A DNA stretch of 44,628 nucleotides. Origin: Clostridia bacterium. GTDB lineage: Bacteria > Bacillota > Clostridia > DSM-8532. Shown one piece after another: positions 8,868 to 17,200 of the stretch. Each line of letters starts with the position of its first letter. Position 1 is the first letter of the stretch. The position numbers and the translations under genes were made by a program. The stretch lies in NCBI GenBank assembly GCA_020047785.1, contig JAIFNI010000103.1:1-44628 (forward strand), written 5' to 3'. The notes beneath the pieces are model-generated. The model was given only the letters and a program-made list of their open reading frames with translations, ran no database searches and had not been told where the DNA came from.

Positions 8868-10055
8868 ATGGGCAGTTCGGGTGTTTACCTCAGAAGGGGC
8901 ACGAAGGCGGCCCGTCAACTGCTGAATGAGGTCTCCGTCAGGCGAAGAATGGAGGAAGATCTCTTCTCCACTGCCGGACTTGCGGATCGGCCGACTACCG
9001 ACCCGCTGCAGCAGATGACCATGCATTTCCAGGATGTGTTCGACCGGCGGGGCCGATCGGCTGCGGAAAGGAGGGCCGGCGAATCTGATAGTCAGAACCT
9101 ATTCGATGCGAAAGCCCTGACTTCAGGAATGACCGGGCGTCGCGATCCGGTTCCAGGTGCACCGGAAAAGCTCGTACATCCTGCTGTTGATGGGTATGGT
9201 GCAGAACATGGCGGCCGCGGACTGCGACAGACTGGGAGGCCGGCAGGTACTGAAAATGACATGACCCGCGACTGTGCTTTTTTCCGGAACTTCGCGGAGA
9301 CCGCGTTCGAGCGGGGAACCCTTTCATCCGGAATACTCGGAGGAACCGGAAAAGCCATGCTTGTATCCTGCCTCCGGCGCACGATGGTGAAGGCGGGATT
9401 CCGGCAGAAGCCCTTCGGGCGGATGTTTTCCCAGGCACCTGCGCAGATGGCCGTCCGCAACACGAAAGCATCGGTTGTGTTCGGCCGGTACGCGGGCAGT
9501 GCCGCCGGACTGGTGGTTGATGCCCTACAGGATGCACGCAGAACCCTGCAGGTCTTCGAAAGGCTGGCGGAAGGGGATGCGACGCAGACACCGCCCGGAT
9601 GGGACCCTGAAGCGCTGTTTCGCCTGTACCCGTTCCTGTCTGAGCGGCAGGATGACGACAATATCCTGACATACCGCAACTGGCTCGGACAGATGGAACG
9701 GAATGACCTTAGACCCGGATTGGCCTCTCGGGGCGGGACGCAATGGCGGGACGTGCACGCAGGGTTGGATCGGGCTCAGACGATGCGGGTGAGGAAACGG
9801 CAGATGCGGGAATCATTCCTCCTGAAGCTGCAGGAACTCCGGGAGAAGGCGCAGGAAGCGGAAGAGGAATACACGGCTTCAGATTTCCCCGGATGGCTGG
9901 CAGAACAGCTTGAGGAAACGCTGGAACCGCCGCCGGACGATGGGGATGACGAAGATGGAAACAACCGCGGTACAGATGGCACAGGCGACGTAGGCGGAAA
10001 CAACCGCGGAAAAGACGGTCAAGGCAACGAAGGCGGCAACAGAGGCAAGGACTGA
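8868..10055 (+). CDS. Hypothetical eCIS-linked protein with acidic, Gly/Asn/Asp-rich C-terminal repeats
   Basis: ORF 8826..10055; RBS gggagg before ATG 8868; C-terminus GNNRGTDGTGDVGGNNRGKDGQGNEGGNRGKD. Confidence 0.7.
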   Translation: MGSSGVYLRRGTKAARQLLNEVSVRRRMEEDLFSTAGLADRPTTDPLQQMTMHFQDVFDRRGRSAAERRAGESDSQNLFDAKALTSGMTGRRDPVPGAPEKLVHPAVDGYGAEHGGRGLRQTGRPAGTENDMTRDCAFFRNFAETAFERGTLSSGILGGTGKAMLVSCLRRTMVKAGFRQKPFGRMFSQAPAQMAVRNTKASVVFGRYAGSAAGLVVDALQDARRTLQVFERLAEGDATQTPPGWDPEALFRLYPFLSERQDDDNILTYRNWLGQMERNDLRPGLASRGGTQWRDVHAGLDRAQTMRVRKRQMRESFLLKLQELREKAQEAEEEYTASDFPGWLAEQLEETLEPPPDDGDDEDGNNRGTDGTGDVGGNNRGKDGQGNEGGNRGKD

Positions 10056-10079
10056 AAGACAAAATTCAAGCTGTTCCTG

Positions 10080-10095
10080 ACTGCCGCAAGGCAGT
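10080..10095 (+). other. Hairpin with GCAA (GNRA) tetraloop upstream of the sheath gene
   Basis: ACTGCC-GCAA-GGCAGT perfect inverted repeat. Confidence 0.6.
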
Positions 10096-10160
10096 GAATA
10101 AAAGGGAGAGGGGGTCCGGTTCCTCCGGCAGACTATGCCGTTGAAGGAATTGGAAGTAAC

Positions 10161-11951
10161 ATGGCGGAGTATTTGTCTCCAGGCGTTTACGTGGAAGAGT
10201 ACGAGTCCGGTTCTGTACCCATGGCGGGGGTGGGAACGAGCACGGCTGGCTTCATCGGACTGGCCGAAAAAGGACCAGTCATCGGAAAGCCGCAGTTCGT
10301 CACCAGCTTCAGCGATTACATGCGGGTGTTCGGCGGTTATCTCTCGGAGTCCAAGTATGGCGACAAGCGCTATCTTCCCTACGCGGTGGAAAGCTTTTTC
10401 GTCAATGGCGGCTCAAAATGCTATGTGATGCGCGTTGCGCCCTCTGATGCGAAGTCATCGGTCGGCAAGGCACCCGCGATTCTCACGTTCAGCGCCGCAA
10501 ACCCCGGTGAATGGGGCAATCGCGTCAAGGCGGTCCTGTCACCTGCCAGCCGTCAGAAGACGCCTGTCTACGAAGTGGACGGGTATGACTGTGTCTTCAA
10601 GAGTGTCGACGGGTTCTGCGCCGGCGATGTCGTCGCGTTCGACGATGGCCGCAGCAAGGTTTACAACCGCATCAAGGCCATTCAGGAACACACGGTCACG
10701 TTCGAGACCCAGCCCAGTCCATCCATCATAGACAAAGCGCTTGTTCCGACGAAATTCATCCGCAGCTGCGAACTCAACGTCAGCATCCGCTGCGACGAAA
10801 CGAAGGAAGATTACACGTTCGTCTCCTTCAACCCCGATTCACCCGACTACATCGTCTCCCGCATGGCCAAAAGCGACCTGGTGACGGTGGAAGTTTTGCC
10901 ACGCACCGATACGAAGCCCGTTGAAGTCAAAGCTGACAAAAAAGCCGACAAGGGCGAAGAAGCGGCACCGGCAGCACCGGTATCTGCTCCGGCGGCCGGA
11001 GGCTTCCAGCCACCGTTCGAAGGCACCGGTGCCACGGGTGCAATCTTCACCATCTTCTTCGAAGGCGGTTCCGAAGGCAGCATCGCAAAGGTCACCGCAG
11101 CCGAGTACATCGGCGTCAACGGCGGACCGGGCAAACGTTCCGGTATCCAGTCCTTCATTGAGAACAGCGACGTGAGCATGATGGCGGTTCCCGGGATCAC
11201 GATTCCGGACGTGCAGCTGTCGCTCGTTGCCCACTGCGAAACTGCCAAGAGCCGTTTTGCCGTGCTTGATGTTCCGCGCAACCGCAAGAAGATCGACGAA
11301 ATCCTCGAATACAAGGACATGTTCGACAGTTCCTATGCCGCCATGTACCATCCGTGGCTCGAAACCTTCGACGCGAATGCGAAGAAGAGCTTCTTCCTGC
11401 CGCCGTCCGCCTCCATGTGCGGCATCTATGCCCGTTGCGATCTCACCATCGGCGTGCACAAAGCACCGGCCAATGAAGTCGTCCGGACCTGCACGGGGCT
11501 GGAATACGGTTACAACAATGCAGAACAGGACAGGCTCAATCCTGCGGGCGTCAATCTCATTCGTGCGTTCCCCGGCCGGGGCATTCGCGTATGGGGCGCG
11601 CGCACCTGTTCTTCCAACGGAAACTGGAAATATGTCAATGTCCGTCGTCTGTTCATTTTCCTCGAGGAATCCATCAAAGCCAATACGAACTGGGTGGTTT
11701 TCGAACCGAACACAGAGCTTCTCTGGACAAGAGTGCAGCGTTCCATCGAATTGTTCCTCTCCTCGATCTGGCGTTCCGGCGCACTGGCCGGAACGACGCC
11801 GGGTGAAGCGTTCTTCGTCGACATCGGCCGCTCCACCATGACGCAGGATGACATCGACAATGGCCGTCTCATCTGCGTCATCGGCGTTGCACCGGTCAAG
11901 CCCGCTGAATTCGTCATCATCAGAATCGGTCAGTATACGGCGAACGCGTAA
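10161..11951 (+). CDS. Contractile sheath protein (Afp2-4/Pvc2-like)
   Basis: N-terminus MAEYLSPGVYVEEYESGSVPMAGVGTSTAGFIGLAEKGP; C-terminus WTRVQRSIELFLSSIWRSGALAGTTPGEAFFVDIGRSTMTQDDIDNGRLICVIGVAPVKPAEFVIIRIGQ is typical of phage tail sheath proteins. Confidence 0.96.
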   Translation: MAEYLSPGVYVEEYESGSVPMAGVGTSTAGFIGLAEKGPVIGKPQFVTSFSDYMRVFGGYLSESKYGDKRYLPYAVESFFVNGGSKCYVMRVAPSDAKSSVGKAPAILTFSAANPGEWGNRVKAVLSPASRQKTPVYEVDGYDCVFKSVDGFCAGDVVAFDDGRSKVYNRIKAIQEHTVTFETQPSPSIIDKALVPTKFIRSCELNVSIRCDETKEDYTFVSFNPDSPDYIVSRMAKSDLVTVEVLPRTDTKPVEVKADKKADKGEEAAPAAPVSAPAAGGFQPPFEGTGATGAIFTIFFEGGSEGSIAKVTAAEYIGVNGGPGKRSGIQSFIENSDVSMMAVPGITIPDVQLSLVAHCETAKSRFAVLDVPRNRKKIDEILEYKDMFDSSYAAMYHPWLETFDANAKKSFFLPPSASMCGIYARCDLTIGVHKAPANEVVRTCTGLEYGYNNAEQDRLNPAGVNLIRAFPGRGIRVWGARTCSSNGNWKYVNVRRLFIFLEESIKANTNWVVFEPNTELLWTRVQRSIELFLSSIWRSGALAGTTPGEAFFVDIGRSTMTQDDIDNGRLICVIGVAPVKPAEFVIIRIGQYTANA

Positions 11952-11985
11952 ATTCCACACCGGATGGAGAAAGGATAGATGAGCA

Positions 11986-12474
11986 ATGCCAGATATTAGG
12001 TATCCGTTTCGAAATTTTCGCTTCAAGGTGGAGTTTGACGGCGTCGAGAGCGCCGGCTTCTCCGAAGTGTCCGGCGCGGACATCTCCGTGGATGTCGTTG
12101 AATACCGCGAGGGCAATGAAATCCGTACAACTCCCCGCAAGCTGTCCGGCCTGACAAAGTATGGCAACATCACACTCAAATGGGGCGTCATCGGTTCGAT
12201 GGAAATGATGGAGTGGCTGCATACCGTGTCTTCGGACAACACGTCCGGTCCCACCGGTATCGCCAGGAAGAATCTCATCATCAAACTGCTTGACGACACC
12301 GGTGCCGACGGTCCGTCCTGGGAGGTCATCAACGCATGGCCGTCCCATTACAGCGGCCCGAGCATGAACGGTCTCGGTTCCGAAATGGCCATCGAGACAT
12401 TGGAACTGGTGCATGAAGGCATCTTCCGTGTTGACGGCGCAGCGATAGACTCCGCCTCGCCTTCACAGGTCTGA
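11986..12474 (+). CDS. Inner tube protein (gp19/Afp1-like)
   Basis: YPFRNFRFKVEFDGVESAGFSEVSGADISVDVVEYREGNE...LSGLTKYGNITLKWGV is the phage tail tube signature. Confidence 0.95.
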   Translation: MPDIRYPFRNFRFKVEFDGVESAGFSEVSGADISVDVVEYREGNEIRTTPRKLSGLTKYGNITLKWGVIGSMEMMEWLHTVSSDNTSGPTGIARKNLIIKLLDDTGADGPSWEVINAWPSHYSGPSMNGLGSEMAIETLELVHEGIFRVDGAAIDSASPSQV

Positions 12475-12503
12475 GGACTGACACGTGAAACCGGAACGTG
12501 AAG

Positions 12504-12523
12504 CGGGAACAGGTCTGTTCCCG
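12504..12523 (+). other. Post-tube hairpin 1
   Basis: CGGGAACAG-GT-CTGTTCCCG perfect inverted repeat. Confidence 0.7.
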
Positions 12524-12567
12524 TGAAAGCGGACAACCGGGCAAACCCGTTTAATGAAGGTATCGTA

Positions 12568-12584
12568 CGGGAATGGGATTCCCG
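12568..12584 (+). other. Post-tube hairpin 2
   Basis: CGGGAAT-GGG-ATTCCCG perfect inverted repeat. Confidence 0.65.
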
Positions 12585-12592
12585 GCCGGCTG

Positions 12593-12629
12593 CTGTCATG
12601 CAGGGCTGATAAGCTGCCCTGCATGACAG
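12593..12629 (+). terminator. Post-tube hairpin 3: 14-bp perfect stem, no strong U-tract (attenuator or RNA-stability element rather than a classical terminator)
   Basis: CTGTCATGCAGGGC-TGATAAGCT-GCCCTGCATGACAG. Confidence 0.55.
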
Positions 12630-12754
12630 TTGTCGCATCAGCTGATGAAAGAGACATGGGTTGCACGCAAGTCATAGAACCGGCTGCGGACCTCGGGTTC
12701 GTGCCGGATTGTCGGGACTGAAGATGCATTCCCGGTGGAAAGATAGGTGGTTGG

Positions 12755-13120
12755 ATGTCCTTCCAGACCGAATTCGAGTTTGAACTACCCCGCGGGTATC
12801 TGGACGCAAGCGGGGACCTTCACAAAAAAGGGTCCATGCGGCTGGCGACTGCCGCCGACGAGATTCTGCCGATGCGCGATCCCCGGGTACAGCAGAATCC
12901 GGGCTATCTGACGGTCATCCTGCTGTCACGGGTTGTCACGCGCCTCGGAACGCTGCATTCCGTCAACACGAAAATCATCGAGAGCCTGTTCACCATCGAC
13001 ATGGCGTTTCTGCAGGATCTCTACCAGCGTGTCAACCTGTCCGAGGTTCCTTCGTACAAAGTTCAGTGCCCGAAATGCGAGCACACATTCGAGGTGCCGC
13101 TGGATTTTTTGACCGAGTAG
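12755..13120 (+). CDS. eCIS tail-assembly (chaperone-like) protein with a CxxC pair (CPKC); zero-frame product of the candidate frameshift gene
   Basis: MSFQTEFEFELPRGYLDASGDLHKKGSMRLATAADEILPMRDPRVQQNPGYLTVILLSRVVTRLGTL is a recurrent small eCIS protein next to the tube gene. Confidence 0.8.
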   Translation: MSFQTEFEFELPRGYLDASGDLHKKGSMRLATAADEILPMRDPRVQQNPGYLTVILLSRVVTRLGTLHSVNTKIIESLFTIDMAFLQDLYQRVNLSEVPSYKVQCPKCEHTFEVPLDFLTE

Positions 13121-13152
13121 AGCTTTCCCTGTATCCGGAGGAAAAGCTCTAC
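13091..13152 (+). promoter_or_regulatory. Candidate -1 programmed ribosomal frameshift signal: SD-like GAGGTG, slippery T_TTT_TTG, 5-nt spacer, 12-bp stem-loop
   Basis: GAGGTG 13091-13096; TTTTTTG 13105-13111 in zero frame gaT TTT TTG; spacer ACCGA 13112-13116; stem GTAGAGCTTTCC 13117-13128 pairs with GGAAAAGCTCTAC 13140-13152 (one bulged A). Confidence 0.7.
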
Positions 13153-13305
13153 GAAGAAGCATCGTTTCTGGGCTATTACCTTCACTGGTCCCACGAGCAG
13201 ATCATGACGCTCGATCACAGGGAACGGCGGCGCTGGTGTTCTGAAGTATCGAACATCAACCGCAAGCTCGGGAACAAGCCGGAAAACCTTTTTGACAAAC
13301 GATGA
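13111..13305 (+). CDS. DUF6760-like extension, read in the -1 frame after the slippery site (ORF track lists it from GTG 13066)
   Basis: LYPEEKLYEEASFLGYYLHWSHEQIMTLDHRERRRWCSEVSNINRKL resembles the small DUF6760-type eCIS protein; no SD before GTG 13066 or ATG 13075. Confidence 0.7.
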   Translation, partial: DRVELSLYPEEKLYEEASFLGYYLHWSHEQIMTLDHRERRRWCSEVSNINRKLGNKPENLFDKR

Positions 13306-13344
13306 CGGAGCCGGACACTCACGGGAAGGCGGAGGCTGGTCATC

Positions 13345-14220
13345 ATGGCGCGAAAACCAGTCGGACCTATGGACATCAACGAGTATTATCGAACCATGGG
13401 GGCCCGTCCCGAATCGGACGAATGGGACATGCCTCTGTATAATGCAACCAATGGAAAACCAATCACGGGTTCCGGCAGGGAGGCGCCTCACAGCAGCGGC
13501 ACCTTCCATGCACCCGCCTATAACCGGGAAGGGAAACCCGTTCTGAGCGGGAACTCGGCAAACGGATCCCAGGCGGGGAGTTCCGCCTTCCAGTTGGAGG
13601 TGTTCCGACCCGGAACATTACCGGGGAGGCTATTTGATGCGCCTGCCTATAATGATGCATCCGGAAAACCCGTCCTCAATGATTCCCCGACCGGAGTTCC
13701 GGAAGGGGGAGTCTACCGGCCGTCGCAGGTCAAGGCAAAAGGAGTGGCGACTCCGGCTGCGCGATCGGAAAGCGGCGTTCTCTTCGGTGAAAACAGACAC
13801 CTGTACCTCAACAACGGTTTTTCAGCCGATGTCCTCGGAACGCCGCTGCCCTTGGGCAGCTTTTCACGTATTTCAGGCCTTGAGGTCGAATGGGAACTCG
13901 AAACCTATCGGGAAGGCGGAGATAACAGCGGAGACCATTTTTTCCCCCGGCAGATCAAAAATTCCCGTATCGTCTTCGAATCCGGCACCGGAAAACTCGA
14001 GCCGCTCCAGAAATGGTTCACCTTGACGCAACAGGGCATGATGGTCAAACTTCCGATGCTGATCTATCTTCTGGACGCACAGAAAAAACCCCAGAAAATC
14101 TGGATGCTGCTGGATGCGCTGCCGGTAAAGTACTCGGTTTCGGATTTCGACGCGATGGCTTCCGATGTGGTCATCACCCGATTGGAATTCATCCATAACG
14201 GACTTGTCGGCATTCTCTAG
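13345..14220 (+). CDS. Second tube-like protein (Afp5/gp19-like) with a repetitive N-terminal extension
   Basis: C-terminal half GFSADVLGTPLPLGSFSRISGLEVEWELETYREGGDNSGDHFFPRQIKNSRIVFESG...VVITRLEFIHNGLVGI; N-terminus has three [PA]YN..GKP[VI] repeats. Confidence 0.8.
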   Translation: MARKPVGPMDINEYYRTMGARPESDEWDMPLYNATNGKPITGSGREAPHSSGTFHAPAYNREGKPVLSGNSANGSQAGSSAFQLEVFRPGTLPGRLFDAPAYNDASGKPVLNDSPTGVPEGGVYRPSQVKAKGVATPAARSESGVLFGENRHLYLNNGFSADVLGTPLPLGSFSRISGLEVEWELETYREGGDNSGDHFFPRQIKNSRIVFESGTGKLEPLQKWFTLTQQGMMVKLPMLIYLLDAQKKPQKIWMLLDALPVKYSVSDFDAMASDVVITRLEFIHNGLVGIL

Positions 14221-14267
14221 TACCCCGACCGCATGCACCGGTCGAAAGAAATTCCCGAGGAGAGTGG

Positions 14268-17200
14268 ATGGTGGAAAAGGAAACAGGGCATGTCCCGGAA
14301 ACCGGCGGAACCTTACGGCGGATAGTCCGAACAGACATGCTTACGCTCAGAAAACGGAACAGTTTCGTCGGACCGATGCGGGCACTGGTCGGCACCGGTC
14401 TTTTCGACGTGATCGGCAACCGTTTTCTGCTTCGGACCTTTCGCCGCTGGCAAGGGCTGTCCCTTTTCTTTCTCGAGGAATCGAAGGACGGCGGATTCCG
14501 GCCGGTGCCTGCCCCGGTTCAGTACGTTCTGCAGCCGGAGCTGCACATCCATTTCGACACGCCATTATCAGATGATGCTGGAAAACGGGATGAGAAAGGG
14601 TTTTCTGCGTTCCGCCCCATCAATGGGGGGGCGAAGCCGGTCTTGTTCGATGCCGGGTCAGGTGGGAAGAGTGCCGGAATGGCCGAAGCAACCGCTGTAT
14701 CTGCCGCCGCATCGAAGGCATCCGCAACTGACGCATCAAAGGCCGCAGATTGGCAATTTTTCATGGAAGCCTTGGCTTTCAGGAATCCAGCTGAAACCGG
14801 AAAGTCTGCACCCGCCGTATCGGGCGTAACTGGCCGAACCACAGCAGATCGGACATTGGGTCGTCCCCTTCCTGTCGGCCATGGCGGAAAGGTCAGAGAC
14901 GCAGACGGAAAGGTCAGAGACGCAGACGGAAAGGTCAGAGACGCAGACGGAAAGGTCAGAGACGCAGGAGACGCAGACGGAAAGGTCAGAGACGCAGACG
15001 GAAAGGTCAGAGACGCAGGCGGAAAGGTCAGCGATGCAGACGGAGACAGAGAGACTGGCGAAGTCGGCGACAATGCCATCGTCCGGACTGCTGGCCGACC
15101 GGACGGACGCGTCGTGGAGTTTTCCGGGCGGGGTATGTTCAGGAACGTTCCTCCGACCAGCATGACGAATGAAACCGTTTACCGCATCGGAATGGATGCC
15201 GGTTCGGTTCATAGGGAAGCGCGCGCCTTTCCGGCCTGTCCCGCAGATCCTTTCCGGCAGGCAGGACTTTTTTTCAGCGGGCTCCTGTCATTGCCGGGAT
15301 GGCCGAAACGCGGACGGATATCTGATTTTTTTCCTCTGAATGGTCAGAACATCCTGCGAGGAACCGCAACCGTCCGATCCGACCTCGATCTGCGGGGCGG
15401 TCCTGCCACCGATTTCCTGCAGGCACCACAGCTGGCAGGCGTTTCCTCTTTGCCGTCTGAGTCACACGCTTCTTCCACATCCCGAATTGTCGAAAAAGCT
15501 ACGGATGGTCTCGTGGAATGGCTTATCGGCGCAGTTCACGCGCAGACCGCCACGCGCCTTTCAGCAAAAGCCGACACCGGACGGATGGCGGAATCTCCTG
15601 CAGGCGAAACGGAAAACGCACCGACCGGACAGGGACGTATCGCTGCTTTCCGGCGAACGGCGGGCAGGACCCTGTTATTCGGCAGGCACAGCACAAATGG
15701 CACCAACAGCAGGAATACCAACAGCAGGAATACATACTACGGGAAATCCGGAAGGACGGTTGTCTCCGGGGCAGCCGGTTTTCCGGTAGAGTTCGGGTCG
15801 GCCGACATGCCGACAGAGTTCAGATCTGCCGACATGCCAGGGACGGCGGATTCGGTGCGCACATCGCGGTCTGCGGAAGTAACGGAACAAATCGGAAGAA
15901 CCGGTTCGGCAGATATGTCCGGACGAATGGGTCTGACGGACATGAAGGGCACCAAGGGCGCAACCGGCGCAAATGGCGTGCCCGCTTCCGCCGCGGCAGC
16001 CAAAGCAATGAGTCACCTTGGTTCAGATGGCGCTCTTGGCGTTTCTGCTTCAGATGGCGCTGACGGCGCTCTTGGTGTTCCCGGTTCTGCCGGCGCAGAC
16101 GGCCTTTCCGGTTACAATGGGACTTCCGGTGCAGGCGGCCTTTCCGGTTACGATGGGACTTCCGGTGCAGGCGGCCTTTCCGGTTACGATGGGACTTCCG
16201 GTGCAGACGGAATGGCTGGGTTCGTCATTCGGGAGAAATCTGCAGCACGGATGGATGGGACCGATACTACCGAACAGAATGCTTTTTTTAGCGAAGAGGT
16301 TGAATATGGGCGTATCCTGCAGGCTATACCCGATGCAGGCTCGTTGCGTGGTTTCGATTTCCGGGAAGAAACGTCGGGATTGGCAGCTTTGCTGATGGAA
16401 GAGCAGTTTCAGCCGAGAACGGCATTTCTTCAGCAGATGGGAAGTGCTGCAAACCGGGGAGCCAGAGAAATTGGTTCCCCATCGGAAGGGATCCTCGAAC
16501 ATCTGGCAGGGTACCCTGATCGGCTGCTGACAGGCAACGGAGAACGAACCGGAGCACGCTCCGGTCTGCCAAAGGGCTTGAACGCGCGGTGGCCGCATCC
16601 GAGTGATTTCATATCGGCTCTCGGAACCGGCATCGCAAACAGACTGATGACGTTCGTGCAGAATCTGCGGTCGAGTTTTTCGGAGAGGCAGGACAGTCTG
16701 CGAATCACGGACACTGAAGGCTCAGCAGGGGCGGCACAATCGGGGAGAAGTAAATCTCCGGCGATACCGCATGAAGGAAGTGCGCGGCGCGGCAACCTTG
16801 AAAAAACGGCCCTGCATGCAGCACGATCGGGAATTTTGCCGCTGGAAGACGTGCTTGTTGAGAATGTGCGGATCACCAGAGAGAAAACGGGTTTATCCGG
16901 TGACTATGAGCTGATGGATATGCCGTCGCATGTGATGGAATCCGTCCGAAAAATGGCATCCGTCCAGATGGAGCAGCCTGCGGCACTGACATATGGGAAT
17001 ACGGCAACCGGTACGCCGCGCAGTTTCCTGTTCGGACGCATGCTGTTGCAGCGGACCCTTCAATCCCTGGCATGGAGAAGCCTCGCGCGGCTTGCGTCAG
17101 AACATGAGCGTCTCCTCCGGCTGTTCCCGGGCGAAAGCCGTCAGGGAAGCGACCTTGCGGGTGATGGCCGTACGCAGGCCCCTATGAATGTATTCCTTGC

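Noticed and set aside
12593-12629. Classical rho-independent terminator after the tube gene
   Set aside because: The stem is excellent but is followed by TTGTCGCATC, not a U-run; kept as hairpin/attenuator rather than a confident terminator.
13066-13305. DUF6760-like ORF as an independently initiated gene from GTG 13066
   Set aside because: No SD upstream, and that reading would give an N-terminus (MPEMRAHIRGAAGFF) that is just the alternate frame of the conserved upstream gene; the -1 frameshift explains it better, though translational coupling is not excluded.
14886-15045. Regular 21-bp repeats considered as a CRISPR array
   Set aside because: Contiguous tandem units with no spacers, in frame inside an ORF; no cas genes in the window.
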